In this document: piece after piece, positions 1-8,565 of the stretch
How positions within the stretch are numbered: the stretch's first letter is position 1
Layout: each line of letters starts with the position of its first letter
Origin: an uncultured Gemmatimonadota bacterium
GTDB lineage: Bacteria; Gemmatimonadota; Gemmatimonadetes; Gemmatimonadales; GWC2-71-9
Length of the DNA: 64,000 nucleotides
NCBI GenBank assembly: GCA_937961295.1
Contig: CALGOK010000014.1
Location: 1-64,000, forward strand
Direction: 5' to 3'
Notes under the pieces: model-generated
Databases searched by the model: none
Told to the model about the DNA's origin: nothing
The model's input: only the letters and a program-made list of their open reading frames with translations
Program-made: the position numbers and the translations under genes

Positions 1-55
1 GATACGGCGACCACCGAGATCTACACTCTTCCCCTACACGACGCTCTTCCGATCT
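1..55. other. Illumina P5/TruSeq adapter remnant (not genomic)
   Basis: Bases 1-55 match the Illumina P5 plus read-1 adapter from its fourth base through the terminal CTTCCGATCT, with one T-to-C difference at about position 31. Genomic sequence starts at 56. Read on the minus strand, the adapter supplies the last residues of the first gene (DRKSVV then stop), a familiar adapter-translation artefact. The window therefore starts at an untrimmed contig end. Confidence 0.98.
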
Positions 56-1614
56 TGCGCGCTGGCGATGCCGCGATACACCGCGTCGGGCTCGAACTGC
101 CGGCGCTCGCCGGTGGCGCCGCGGAGTCGCGCGAGGTCGAACACCATCAGGCCGTGCTCGCCGGCGCCGTCGCCGGTCATGAACACGTGGTCGCGGTACA
201 CCTTGATGTCGCGCGCGCCGCTGGGGTTGGCGGGCATCTCGCCCATGATCCGCGGCGCCGCGGCATCGGTGATGTCGACGAACACCAGCGCGCCGGTGCG
301 GCCGAGGAGCGCGTACTCGCGGCCGGTCTGGGGGTCGGTCCAGCCCCAGATGTCGCTCACCCGCTCGGCCGGCGTGCCGCCTAGCGTCTGGATCGAGAGG
401 AACGCCTGCAGGTCGACGTTGTCGCAGGCAAAGCCGTGCGCGGTGCCGCTGTCGCAGCGCAGCTCGCCGCTGGCGTGCGTCGCCGGGCCGGGATCCGGCG
501 CGAGCTCACTCGGGTTGCCGAGCTCAGCGCCGCGCATCGGCCAGACCCACACGCGGCCGCGACCGCCCACGGCGTTGGGTGCGCCGACCGCGAGCGCGCG
601 CGGACCGATCGCCAGCGCCGACCCGAAGGTGGTGCGATCGGCGCCGCCGGGCGGTGCCAGCTCGCCGGCGGCCACGAACGTCCCGCCCACCTGCTGGTAC
701 CGGAACACCCGACCGCTGCGCGGCGCGCCGACCAGCAGCTCGCCACCGCGGAGCGCAATCGCGCTGCCGAACCCGGGCACGCTATCGGGAGCGACGCGCT
801 GCCGCTCCACCCAGCCGTCGGCGCCGCGGGTGTAGAGCATCACTGCCATCGCACCAGGCGCACCGACCGCGAGCGTCGTCCCGTCGAACGCCAGCGCCCA
901 GCCGAACGTCGCGCGCGCGGCATCGTCGCCCATTGAGAGCGTGCCGACCTCGCGCCATGCATCGCCGATCGGGGCGATCACGCGCACCAGCCCGCTGCCG
1001 TTGTTCGCGAGCGGCACGGCAACGAATCCCGCCTCGTTCCCCAAGGCGACCGCGTTGCCGGTGCTCGGCATCGCCTCGAGTTCGAGCGGGATGCGGGTCC
1101 AGTCACGGCCGACGCTGCGGAAGAGGTGGGCGCGGTTGGCGTAGCCGATCAGCACTGCCTCGTCGGCGGCTGCCACCGCGCGCGGCTGCGGCTGCAGGAT
1201 CGCCATCACCGTGGCCATCGAGACCTGCGGACCGCCGTCGGGCGGCGGGGAGAGTTCGACGCCGGGATAGTCGCGATAGCTGCCGCCGTCGTGCAGCCAG
1301 GTGTGACCGCCCCAGCGACCGTAGGGATCGCCGGCGCCCACCAGCACGCCGTCGCTGGTGGTGGCGATCGACGGCGACAGCGCCAGGCCGCGCTCCACCG
1401 CGCCGGGGGCGCGGAGTTCGGTGCGCCGCTCCCAGCCGCCGGTCGTCTCCCGGAACACATGCACCGCCGCCGGCCCGCGCGCGGGGGCGCGCTTGACCAC
1501 CAGCAGGTCGTTGCCGGCAAACGCCACGGCGGCGCCGAAGTAGTCCTGATCCTGGGCCACCAGCGGGGTGGCGACGGCGAGCGACGTTGCGACCAGCAAC
1601 GCGAGGCGCGGCAT
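56..1614 (-). CDS. Secreted FG-GAP / choice-of-anchor B protein, 3' end missing
   Basis: Exported beta-propeller protein of unknown substrate, truncated at its C-terminus by the contig end. About 519 genomic residues remain. The ATG at 1614 is followed by a signal peptide (hydrophobic LALLVATSLAVATPL, then VAQ). Residues ~25-370 hold FG-GAP-like blades with recurring FGxALA and LAVGAP motifs. From about residue 395 to the break the sequence matches the choice-of-anchor B repeat region (SDIWGWTDPQTGREYALLG, VFVDITD, HGLMVFDL). The same domain occurs in the divergent neighbour at 1772. No catalytic motif is visible. Function is unknown; extracellular or periplasmic binding or adhesion is inferred from domain types only. 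Confidence 0.8.
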
Positions 1615-1760
1615 CCGGATTCTCCTGTGCGGGGACACGAGACTATGGATACCCGATCCCGGACCGATCCGCGACCGTCGAGGTTTCAGCGAGGTGACCC
1701 CACCCCTCCCTTGCGGGTCCCTCGGGCAGATATCTTTGGGGCCTGTCCCGAACCATTCCC

Positions 1761-1764
1761 GGAG
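1761..1764 (+). promoter_or_regulatory. Ribosome binding site deciding the TTG start at 1772
   Basis: GGAG lies 7 nt before TTG 1772. An upstream in-frame ATG exists at 1568, but it would prepend 68 low-complexity residues antisense to the start of the neighbouring gene and would bury the lipoprotein signal. Confidence 0.65.
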
Positions 1765-1771
1765 CCCTGAC

Positions 1772-3577
1772 TTGAAGCGAGCGACCCTGTCGGCAACCTT
1801 CGCGGTTGCCGCCCTCTTCACTGCGGCCTGCAGCAGCACCCCGCCAACGGGTGGCGGTGGCGGCGACGGCGAGGTCGCCAGCATCGCCATCGCGCCGACC
1901 ACGCTGTCCTTCGACGCACTGGGCATCACCGCCTCGCTGGAGGCGACGCCCAAGGACGGCTCGGGCGCGACGGTCCCCGGGGCCGGGGCGATTTCGTGGG
2001 CGGTCAAGCGCACCGGCGTCATCACCGTGAGCCAGACCGGCACGGTCACCGCGATCGGCAACGGCAAGGACACGGTGGTCGCGCGGATCGGCAACGCGAC
2101 CGGCGAGCTCGAGGTGGTGGTGCAGCAAGTCCCGGTCTCGCTCGAGCTGGGCAACGCACAGACCGTGTTCACGGTGCTCGGCGCCACCGCGCAGCTCACC
2201 GCCGAGCTGCGCGACCGCAACAACCGCCCGATCGTCGGCGCGGCCGGCAACGTGACGTGGAATTCCAGCAACCCCGGTGCGCTCGCCATCAACGCCACCG
2301 GCATGGTCACGGCAGCCGGAGTCGGCAACGCCACCATCACTGCTGCAGCTGGCGGCCTGACGAAGAACGTCACCGCGGCGGTGTCAATCACCGGCCCGGT
2401 CGGCGGACCGATCACCGGCACGGCGACGCCGTGCGCCGGCGGCTTCGCCGGCCCGTTCCCCTGCAGCGGCGTCACCCTGCTCTCGTACCTGCCGCCCGGC
2501 GCGCTCGGCGTGGACAACTCCGTCGGCTTCAACGACATCTGGGGCTGGACCGATCCGCAGACCAACAAGGAATACGCCATCGTCGGCCGGCGCGACGGCG
2601 TGTCATTCGTCGACGTCACCGACCCGATCCGGCCGGTGTACCTGGGCCAGATGATCCGCACCGCGGGCTCGCCCAGCAGCACCTGGCGCGACATGAAGGT
2701 GTACCAGAACCACGTGTTCGTGGTGGCCGACGGCGCCGGGGCGCACGGCATGCAGGTGTTCAACCTCACCCAGCTGCGCGGCGTGACCTCGCCGCGGACG
2801 TTCACGCCGCTCACCACGTACACCAACGTGAACAGCGTCCACAACATCGCCATCAACGAGCAGACCGGGTTCGCCTACCTGGTGGGCTCGTCGTCGGGCG
2901 GGACCACCTGCGGCGGCGGGCTGCACATGGTCAACATCCAGAACCCCGCCAATCCCACGTTCGCGGGATGCTTCAGCGACCCGCTCACCGGGCGCTCGGG
3001 CACCGGCTACACCCACGACGTGCAGTGCGTGATCTACAGCGGGCCCGACGCGGCGCACACCGGCAAGGAGATCTGCTTCGGGTCGAACGAGACGCACCTG
3101 AGCATCGCCAACGTGACCAGCAAGGGCGCCCCGGTGGCGATTGCGCGGGCCACCTACCCGGCGGTGCGCTACACCCACCAGGGGTGGCTCACCCAGGACC
3201 AGCGCTACTTCCTGATCAACGACGAGCTCGACGAGACCAACGGCGTCGCGGCCACCACCCGCACGCTGGTGTGGGACGTGAGCGACCTCGACGACCCGAT
3301 CCTGGTCAAGCAGTTCTTCGGCCCCACGCCGGCGAGCGACCACAACAACTACATCGTCGGCACCCGGATGTGGGCGTCGAACTACCAGTACGGCGTGCGG
3401 GTGGTCGACGTGAGCAACCCCGTCGACCCGTTCCAGATCGGCTTCCTCGACACCGCGCCGCAGTTCGCCAACGTGCCCGGCTTCAACGGGTCGTGGAGCA
3501 ACTACCCGTTCTTCGCCAGCGGCAACGTGATCGTGAGCAGCATCGGCGAGGGGATGTTCATCGTCCGGATGCCGTAG
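1772..3577 (+). CDS. Big_2-domain choice-of-anchor B lipoprotein
   Basis: Predicted lipoprotein of 601 aa. I place the start at the TTG at 1772 because GGAG at 1761-1764 sits 7 nt upstream and the N-terminus then forms a compact lipoprotein signal: basic MKR, hydrophobic stretch, lipobox TAAC with Cys20. Two bacterial Ig-like group 2 domains lie at about residues 35-115 and 118-200. The choice-of-anchor B / LVIVD-type propeller fills about 220-600 (NDIWGWTDPQTNKEYAIVG, VSFVDVTDP, THDVQC). It is transcribed divergently from the paralogous-domain gene ending at 56. Likely surface or periplasmic display; the ligand is unknown. Confidence 0.85.
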   Translation: MKRATLSATFAVAALFTAACSSTPPTGGGGGDGEVASIAIAPTTLSFDALGITASLEATPKDGSGATVPGAGAISWAVKRTGVITVSQTGTVTAIGNGKDTVVARIGNATGELEVVVQQVPVSLELGNAQTVFTVLGATAQLTAELRDRNNRPIVGAAGNVTWNSSNPGALAINATGMVTAAGVGNATITAAAGGLTKNVTAAVSITGPVGGPITGTATPCAGGFAGPFPCSGVTLLSYLPPGALGVDNSVGFNDIWGWTDPQTNKEYAIVGRRDGVSFVDVTDPIRPVYLGQMIRTAGSPSSTWRDMKVYQNHVFVVADGAGAHGMQVFNLTQLRGVTSPRTFTPLTTYTNVNSVHNIAINEQTGFAYLVGSSSGGTTCGGGLHMVNIQNPANPTFAGCFSDPLTGRSGTGYTHDVQCVIYSGPDAAHTGKEICFGSNETHLSIANVTSKGAPVAIARATYPAVRYTHQGWLTQDQRYFLINDELDETNGVAATTRTLVWDVSDLDDPILVKQFFGPTPASDHNNYIVGTRMWASNYQYGVRVVDVSNPVDPFQIGFLDTAPQFANVPGFNGSWSNYPFFASGNVIVSSIGEGMFIVRMP

Positions 3578-3738
3578 GCGCGACAGCGCGAGGGGCGAAG
3601 GGCGAGGAGCTGTCACCCCGAGTCCGCGCGCAGCGCGGGCGAGGGGGCGGAACCCAAGGAATGCACCGCCGAGGCCGGCTCCTTTGCAGGGGCCGGCCTT
3701 GTCGTCCGCCGTCGCCGGTCCCGCCTGCCGCCCGGGCC

Positions 3739-3841
3739 GGCCGACCCATGGGTCGGCCCTACGGTTACCCGTTAGTCTTCACTCCCTCGCTGCGCTCGGG
3801 ACAAGCCTTCACCATTCACCGCCGGCGACCCATGGGTCGCC
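3739..3841. repeat. Two copies of the CCCATGGG-centred palindrome (repeat family R2)
   Basis: A perfect 20-bp palindrome GGCCGACCCATGGGTCGGCC spans 3739-3758 and is followed by CTAC. A related 18-bp palindrome with the same CCCATGGG core lies at 3824-3841. Further copies occur at 27032-27049, 27188-27211 (degenerate) and 27685-27704. The 3578-3859 gap otherwise holds only a half copy of the G-rich word repeat (about 3583-3610) and no plausible gene. Confidence 0.85.
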
Positions 3842-3859
3842 CCTATACCGGACACCGCC

Positions 3860-5680
3860 ATGCGCCGCCTCCTCGCCCCCCTCCTCTTCGCCCTCCCCCT
3901 GGCCGCGCAGGGGCCCAGCAAGGCCGCCCCCGTCTTCGCCGACGGCCAGGCCCAGATCGTCCCGGCGTTCGCCGACACCGCGACCTGGATCCGTGAGCGG
4001 CTCTGGGTCGAGACGTCGTTCGACACCGACGGCGACGGCCGGCTCGATCGCGTCCACGTGGACGTCACCCGCCCCGGCCCCACCGCGAGCGAGGGACTCA
4101 AGGTGCCGGTGATCTACGAGACGAGCCCCTACTACGCCGGCACCTCGGGCGAGCGGCAGTACCTCTGGGACGTGCACCAGGAAGTCGGCGGCCCGCCGCC
4201 GCCGCGCACGTCGCAGCCCGAGATCGCCTACCAGAGCGAGCGCAAGTGGATCAGCAACACCCACGTGAACACCTGGGTGCCGCGCGGCTTCGCCGTGGTC
4301 CACTCGGAGTCCCCCGGCACCGGCCTCTCGCAGGGATGCCCCACCGTGGGCGGCCCCAACGAGGAGCTCGCCCCCAAGGCGGTGATCGACTGGCTCAACG
4401 GCCGCGCCCGCGGCTTCACGGCGCCGGTGGGCGGCGACGAGGTGCGCGCCACGTGGACCACGGGCAAGGTGGGAATGACCGGCACGTCGTACAACGGCAC
4501 CCTGCCCGTCGCCGCGGCGATCACCGGCGTGGAGGGACTCGAGGCGATCATCCCGATCGCGCCCAACACCTCCTACTACAACTACTACCGCTCCTACGGA
4601 CTGATCCGGCACCCCGACGGCTGGCTCGGCGAGGACATCGACTTCCTCTACGACTTCATCAACAGCGGCGATCCCAGCAAGCGCGAATACTGCAACCGCA
4701 CCGTGCGCGACGGCGAGATGGCGGCCAAGGATCGCGTGACCGGCGACTGGAACGACTTCTGGGCCGCGCGCGACTACTGGCCCCGCATCGACAACATCAA
4801 GGCCGCTACGCTCATGGCGCACGCGTTCAACGACTGGAACGTGATGCCGATCCACAGTGTGCACGTGGCCAAGCGGCTGCAGGAAAACGGCGTCCCGGTG
4901 CAGATGTACTTCCACCAGGGCGGCCACGGCGGCCCGCCGCCGCTCGAGCTGATGAACCGCTGGTTCACCCGCTACCTCTACGACGTGCAGAACGGCGTCG
5001 AGAACGACCCCAAGGCGTGGATCGTCCGCGAGGGCGACGCGCGCGACAAGCCCACGCCGTACGCCAACTACCCGCTCCCCACCTCCGCCGGCGTGACGCT
5101 GCATCCCACCGGCGGCGGCAACGGCGTGGGCGGCCTCGCGATGGGCGCCCCGGCCACCCCGCCGATCGAGACGCTGACCGACCTGGTCGACTCGAGCAGC
5201 GTGGCGCTGGCGCGGATGGCAGAGTCGGAGCACCGGCTGGTGTACGCCACGCCCGAGCTCACCCAGCCGCTCCACATCAGCGGCACCCCGCGGGTGACCG
5301 TGCGCGTGGCGGTCAACAAGCCCGCCGCCAACCTGTCGGTGTACCTGGTGGCGATTCCCTACGACGAGCCGCAGCGCCGCCAGCCCGACTTCTCGATGAT
5401 CACCCGCGGCTGGGCCGACCTGCAGAACCGCAACTCGCTGGAGAAGAGTGAGCCGCTGGTGCCGGGCGAGTTCTACGAGATGACCTTCGACCTGCAGCCC
5501 GACGACCAGGTGATCCCGGCCGGCAAGCGGCTGGCGCTGATGGTGTTCTCGAGCGACCGGGGCTTCACCCTCTGGCCCGCCCCGGGCACCGAGCTGCAGG
5601 TGGACCTCGCGGGGACGTCGATCACCATCCCGGTGGTGGGCGGCGCGGCGGCATTCGCGGCGGCGACGACGACGCCCTGA
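3860..5680 (+). CDS. Secreted CocE/NonD or Xaa-Pro dipeptidyl-peptidase type hydrolase (S15)
   Basis: Alpha/beta hydrolase of the S15/CocE-NonD group, which cleaves Xaa-Pro dipeptides or ester substrates. The protein has 606 aa with a short signal peptide (MRRLLAPLLFALPLAA). The nucleophile elbow is GTSYNG, with Ser210 the likely catalytic serine. The acid is probably Asp325 in HAFNDW and the histidine His356 in HQGGHGG. The C-terminal half (about 370-600) fits the jelly-roll X-Pro C-terminal domain (QPLHISGTPRVTV, LVPGEFYEMTFDLQPDDQVIPAGKRL). A calcium-binding-like DTDGDGRLD lies at residues 55-63. It is monocistronic and convergent with 5762, with a long hairpin between. S15 family membership is firm; the substrate is not. 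Confidence 0.87.
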   Translation: MRRLLAPLLFALPLAAQGPSKAAPVFADGQAQIVPAFADTATWIRERLWVETSFDTDGDGRLDRVHVDVTRPGPTASEGLKVPVIYETSPYYAGTSGERQYLWDVHQEVGGPPPPRTSQPEIAYQSERKWISNTHVNTWVPRGFAVVHSESPGTGLSQGCPTVGGPNEELAPKAVIDWLNGRARGFTAPVGGDEVRATWTTGKVGMTGTSYNGTLPVAAAITGVEGLEAIIPIAPNTSYYNYYRSYGLIRHPDGWLGEDIDFLYDFINSGDPSKREYCNRTVRDGEMAAKDRVTGDWNDFWAARDYWPRIDNIKAATLMAHAFNDWNVMPIHSVHVAKRLQENGVPVQMYFHQGGHGGPPPLELMNRWFTRYLYDVQNGVENDPKAWIVREGDARDKPTPYANYPLPTSAGVTLHPTGGGNGVGGLAMGAPATPPIETLTDLVDSSSVALARMAESEHRLVYATPELTQPLHISGTPRVTVRVAVNKPAANLSVYLVAIPYDEPQRRQPDFSMITRGWADLQNRNSLEKSEPLVPGEFYEMTFDLQPDDQVIPAGKRLALMVFSSDRGFTLWPAPGTELQVDLAGTSITIPVVGGAAAFAAATTTP

Positions 5681-5765
5681 CTGACGCGACATCGCGAGGG
5701 GCGAGGAGCGGGAGCGGGCGGTTTCGCCCCTCGCCCCTCGCCCTTCGCCTTGTCGCAGCAGTCAG
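5679..5765. terminator. Long inverted repeat between convergent genes (word hairpin, GGGGCGA type)
   Basis: The left arm begins CTGACGCGACA and continues with GCGAGGGGCGAGG words. The right arm is the imperfect complement built from CGCCCCTCGCCC words, ending TGTCGCAGCAGTCAG. Stop codons of both flanking genes lie in or beside the arms. It probably works as a bidirectional terminator; no T tract is present. The same word type recurs at 31570-31644 and 62162-62260. Confidence 0.65.
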
Positions 5766-6286
5766 TCCACGTACGGCACCCATCGCAGCAGGCGCACCGT
5801 ATCCCGCAGCACCGCCAGCTCCACGTAGCTCTCCGCCTCGTGCGTGGGGTGGCGCCAGGTGGCGATGGTGCTGTCGCCGCGCGCCTCCTCCGCTTCCGGC
5901 GGGCCGAGCCGCGTGCGGGCGACTTCGCCGGTGGTGGTGCCGATGGTGATCCCGCCCGGGAAGGTCACCGTGGGGTCGGTGGTCTCCGCGCCCAGCAGCA
6001 GCACGTTGCCCGATGCGCCGAGGGCGAGGAACTCGTGCCGCCAGCGGGGATGCACCATGGTGATGGCGGTGTCGGTACCGTAGCCGTGGCGGTTGGGCAC
6101 CGTGTTGCGGTCGACGCGGAGCGGTTCGCCGAGGGAGCGCCGTACCGCCGCGGGAGTGTCGCCGTGCATCCCGATCCGGTCGTAGAGTGCCGCCACCGCG
6201 TCGCTGCCGGTGCGGCCCGAATAGCCGCCGCTCGCCCCGGCGCACGCGGTGGTGGCGAGCAGGCCGACGATGATCGCGCGCCTCAT
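5762..6286 (-). CDS. Small exported protein of unknown function
   Basis: 174 aa, N-terminus MRRAIIVGLLATTACAG, which reads as a lipoprotein signal with Cys15. The rest is soluble with no domain I recognise. Its beta-rich pattern (VELAVLRDTVRLLRWVPYV at the C-terminus) and repeated GxxxGEVxRTRLGPPE resemble SmpA/OmlA-like small lipoproteins only loosely. The ATG overlaps the stop of the upstream gene in an ATGA arrangement (6283-6286), so the two are translationally coupled. Confidence 0.7.
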   Translation of the reverse strand: MRRAIIVGLLATTACAGASGGYSGRTGSDAVAALYDRIGMHGDTPAAVRRSLGEPLRVDRNTVPNRHGYGTDTAITMVHPRWRHEFLALGASGNVLLLGAETTDPTVTFPGGITIGTTTGEVARTRLGPPEAEEARGDSTIATWRHPTHEAESYVELAVLRDTVRLLRWVPYVD

Positions 6287-6618
6287 CGCGTCTCCGGGGT
6301 GATGACCATGAAGCGAATCCGGCGCCGGTGCCGCGCGATGAGGTAGTCCACCAGGTCGCCGATGATCAGGTGCTGCCGACTCTTGCCGCGGGTGATCACG
6401 CGGCAGAGCAGCAGCCGCGCGTCGCCGTCCCACTCGACGTTCACGGCACCGGGCCGGTCGGGGGCGGTGCTGCGCAGCTTGAGCCAGCCGGGATAGCGGC
6501 CGGGCTTGTGGGCCCACACCACCTCGAGCGCGTGGCGCTTCTCGCGCTGGGGGTCGTTCTCGATCGCGTCGCGCAGCGACGCGCCGCGGGTGCAGTGGAC
6601 GGTGATCAGGGTCTGCAT
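6283..6618 (-). CDS. Conserved-looking 111-aa protein of unknown function
   Basis: Starts MQTLITVHCTRGASLRDAI and is rich in Arg and charged residues without membrane segments, so it is probably cytoplasmic. No family recognised. The composition (HKPGRYPGWLKLRS, DARLLLCRVITRGKSRQHLIIGDLVDYL) looks like a real compact alpha/beta fold rather than a shadow frame. It overlaps the downstream lipoprotein gene by 4 nt and forms a two-gene operon with it. Confidence 0.6.
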   Translation of the reverse strand: MQTLITVHCTRGASLRDAIENDPQREKRHALEVVWAHKPGRYPGWLKLRSTAPDRPGAVNVEWDGDARLLLCRVITRGKSRQHLIIGDLVDYLIARHRRRIRFMVITPETR

Positions 6619-6689
6619 GGTGCCCCGGGGTTGAGGACGCGCAGTCGTACCCGACGCACGGAAGGATGTGCCCGGTCGGCAGGCAGAAT

Positions 6690-6818
6690 GTCACGGGGGA
6701 CGGGGGACGGGCGACGCGTAACGGGGGACAGGGGCCCGCTCGGACGCTGGCTCGTGCAGTCCCCGTCCCCCGTCACCCGTCCCCTGTCACCTGTTTCCCG
6801 TCCCCCGTCCCTCGTCAC
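6690..6818. repeat. Long imperfect hairpin built of GGGGGACGG words
   Basis: The left arm (about 6690-6732) repeats CGGGGGA words. The right arm (about 6759-6818) repeats the complement, with GTCCCCCGT and GTCACCTG words. It fills most of the 6619-6823 gap between two minus-strand genes. A single arm of the same word type is found inside aroC at about 39916-39950. Confidence 0.7.
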
Positions 6819-6823
6819 CGTCT

Positions 6824-7252
6824 TCAGAGATCTCTGCGGTAATGAATCGCCCGCTCCACCTCCTCGAAGCCGAGGCCCAGGTGGGCGCGCTGCGAGCCGA
6901 GGTTGTCGAGCAGGACGTCGGAGGCCATCTCGGTGTAGCCCTGGGCGCGGGCCCAGTCGAATGCGGCCTCCACCAGCGCCGACCCGACACCGCGGTCGCG
7001 CGCATCGGCGTCGACATACCACCCCTCGAGGTAGGCCACCGGCGAAGTCAGGCAGCCGTCGGCATACCGCCGCGCCCCCACCTCGGCGAAGCCGCACAAT
7101 CCCCCGCCGTCGCGCTCGGCCACCAGCACCACCGCGTCAGCGCGCGACAGCCAGTCGTCCATGTCGGCCTCGACCTGGTCGGGCCAGAACGTGGTGCGCA
7201 TCCGGCCCCACTCGGCGCGGTCGGAAGCAGTGTAGATGCGGATGGTGTGCAT
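6824..7252 (-). CDS. GNAT acetyltransferase resembling AAC(6')-I aminoglycoside acetyltransferases
   Basis: Acetyl-CoA-dependent N-acetyltransferase, 142 aa, matching the usual 140-150 aa of the compact AAC(6') group. The start is the ATG at 7252 (MHTIRIYTASDRAEW). Motif A reads RDRGVGSAL, with the preceding strand SPVAYLEGWYV. The late segment MASDVLLDN plus LGFEEVERAIHY closely follows the pattern of chromosomal AAC(6')-I enzymes as I know them (SPVGFLEGIYV, EFASDAALDN, LGFQETEK). A WPD motif near residue 20 also fits. The native substrate could be any primary amine, so resistance is not implied. It stands alone between two repeat hairpins. Confidence 0.8.
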   Translation of the reverse strand: MHTIRIYTASDRAEWGRMRTTFWPDQVEADMDDWLSRADAVVLVAERDGGGLCGFAEVGARRYADGCLTSPVAYLEGWYVDADARDRGVGSALVEAAFDWARAQGYTEMASDVLLDNLGSQRAHLGLGFEEVERAIHYRRDL

Positions 7253-7270
7253 CGGAGCTTGGTGAACGGT

Positions 7271-7320
7271 GATGGGTGAAGGGTAAAGGGGACTGCCCCC
7301 TTCACCCTTCACCCATCATC
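7271..7320. terminator. Inverted repeat of GGGTGAA words at a gene 3' end
   Basis: The left arm at 7271-7291 (GATGGGTGAAGGG...) pairs with the right arm at 7296-7320 (...CACCCTTCACCCATCATC) across a 4-nt loop. The right arm contains the stop codon (7302) and last codons of the beta-propeller lipoprotein gene, so the element forms the gene's end. Confidence 0.6.
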
Positions 7321-8564
7321 TCCACCGATGCGACGACGAGCTCGCCAGTATCGACCTCGTATATGCCATACACCTTGCTCCCCTCGGCCTCCCACGGCGT
7401 CAAGCCGCTCGGGAGGATCAGCTCCCAGAGCAGCCGGCCGTCGCGGTCGAACACGTCCCAGTGGCGGTGCGCCGGGCGGCGGCTGGGGGTGAAGCGGATC
7501 AGGATCGGGTGGATGTCGGCGGTGGTCGAGTCGACCACGTGCACCCAGAGCCGGTTGTCGCGATCGAAGTTGAGCGCCGTGAGCGAGTTGCGGCGGTCGC
7601 CCACCTCCACCAGCTCGAGCACCTCGCGGAGCGGTCCCAGCACCGCCTCGGGGACACCCGACTCGGCGTACACCGCCTGCCAGTCGGGATTGCGCACCGC
7701 GTCGGTGACCGGCACACGATCCCAGTCGCGGCAGAACCGCTTCGGTCGCACGTCGCCGCTGATGGCGATGCAGTATTCCACGCCGTCGGCGAGCGCGGCC
7801 CGGCCGTCCGGCGCCATCGCGATGATCGGCGTGGGACCGAAGAGTGACGCGAGCGAGGCCGTCATCGACGCGCCGAACACGTACGGCTGGCCGATGACCC
7901 GGCCGCGTTCCGACGGCAGCGCGCCGTTGAGCGGGTGGCTCACGATCCCGGCGAAGTTGGGTTCGCCTCGGGTGCTCACGCCGGAGCCCCACGCCAGCTG
8001 GGCGATCTGGTCCACCAGGGCGATCCGTCCCGGCATCATCGAAGGCAGGTCGGGGTCAAGCAGCATCGTCCCCGATTCGAGCATCGCGCCGTTGGTGTCG
8101 AACCGGGCCCAGTGCCTGTGCTGCCGGTCGACGGCGAAGATGACGCTGTCGGTGCTCCCCATCGCGCCGATCTGCACGAACTCGCCCGGCCCCTCGCCTT
8201 CGCGGCCGAGTGTGGCGATCGGGGTGCCGTCGGTGGAGATCAGGTGAATGCGGGTGCGGTCGGCGATGGCGATCCGGTTGCCGGCGAGCACCAGCTGGGT
8301 GGGGCGCTCGAGCGACTCGCTCTGCCAGAGCACCGTCACCGAGTCGATCACCTGCCGGCCGCCCACGCTGCCAGCGTGCGTGGTGACCACCGTGGTATCG
8401 CCGGCGGAGGTGGTGGTGCTCCGCCAGGCGCCCGACGCGGCATCGCCCGAGGAGCAGGCGGCGAGGGCCAGCAATGCAATCGCGCAGGCGCGTCCCTTGG
8501 GACGCGCGGTGCCGGCATCGCGCACCCCGGGGGGTGCGCCCGCGGGTATCCATCCCATCACCAC
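7302..8564 (-). CDS. 6-bladed beta-propeller lipoprotein with palindrome-encoded N-terminal extension
   Basis: About 420 aa. The hallmark TLGREGEGPGEF places it with 6-bladed beta-propeller (NHL-like, DUF5128-type) exported proteins. Lipobox LAAC lies near residue 37 after a hydrophobic ACAIALLALAA stretch. Possible starts are GTG 8564, GTG 8561 or ATG 8558; GGGGAG at 8573-8578 favours the GTGs. Between start and hydrophobic core the segment AGAPPGVRDAGTARPKGR is encoded by two back-to-back palindromes (8488-8507 and 8520-8539), giving an unusually long n-region. It is 1 nt from the upstream gene's stop, so it is in one operon with 8566-9345. Role unknown; likely periplasmic or surface. Confidence 0.75.
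   Translation of the reverse strand: MVMGWIPAGAPPGVRDAGTARPKGRACAIALLALAACSSGDAASGAWRSTTTSAGDTTVVTTHAGSVGGRQVIDSVTVLWQSESLERPTQLVLAGNRIAIADRTRIHLISTDGTPIATLGREGEGPGEFVQIGAMGSTDSVIFAVDRQHRHWARFDTNGAMLESGTMLLDPDLPSMMPGRIALVDQIAQLAWGSGVSTRGEPNFAGIVSHPLNGALPSERGRVIGQPYVFGASMTASLASLFGPTPIIAMAPDGRAALADGVEYCIAISGDVRPKRFCRDWDRVPVTDAVRNPDWQAVYAESGVPEAVLGPLREVLELVEVGDRRNSLTALNFDRDNRLWVHVVDSTTADIHPILIRFTPSRRPAHRHWDVFDRDGRLLWELILPSGLTPWEAEGSKVYGIYEVDTGELVVASVEMMGEG
8488..8539. repeat. Pair of inverted REP-like palindromes (family R1) inside a coding start
   Basis: Two palindromes with 9-bp arms and 2-nt loops: 8488-8507 (GCGCGTCCC, TT loop) and 8520-8539 (GCGCACCCC, GG loop). They lie in opposite orientation judged by the asymmetric CYGC flank. 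The same design recurs at 16079-16098, 27718-27737 and 35854-35873. Confidence 0.75.
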
Positions 8565-8565
8565 G

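Noticed and set aside
7302..8564. Start at an internal codon just before the hydrophobic core
   Set aside because: No ATG, GTG or TTG with a ribosome binding site lies there, whereas GGGGAG precedes the upstream GTGs.
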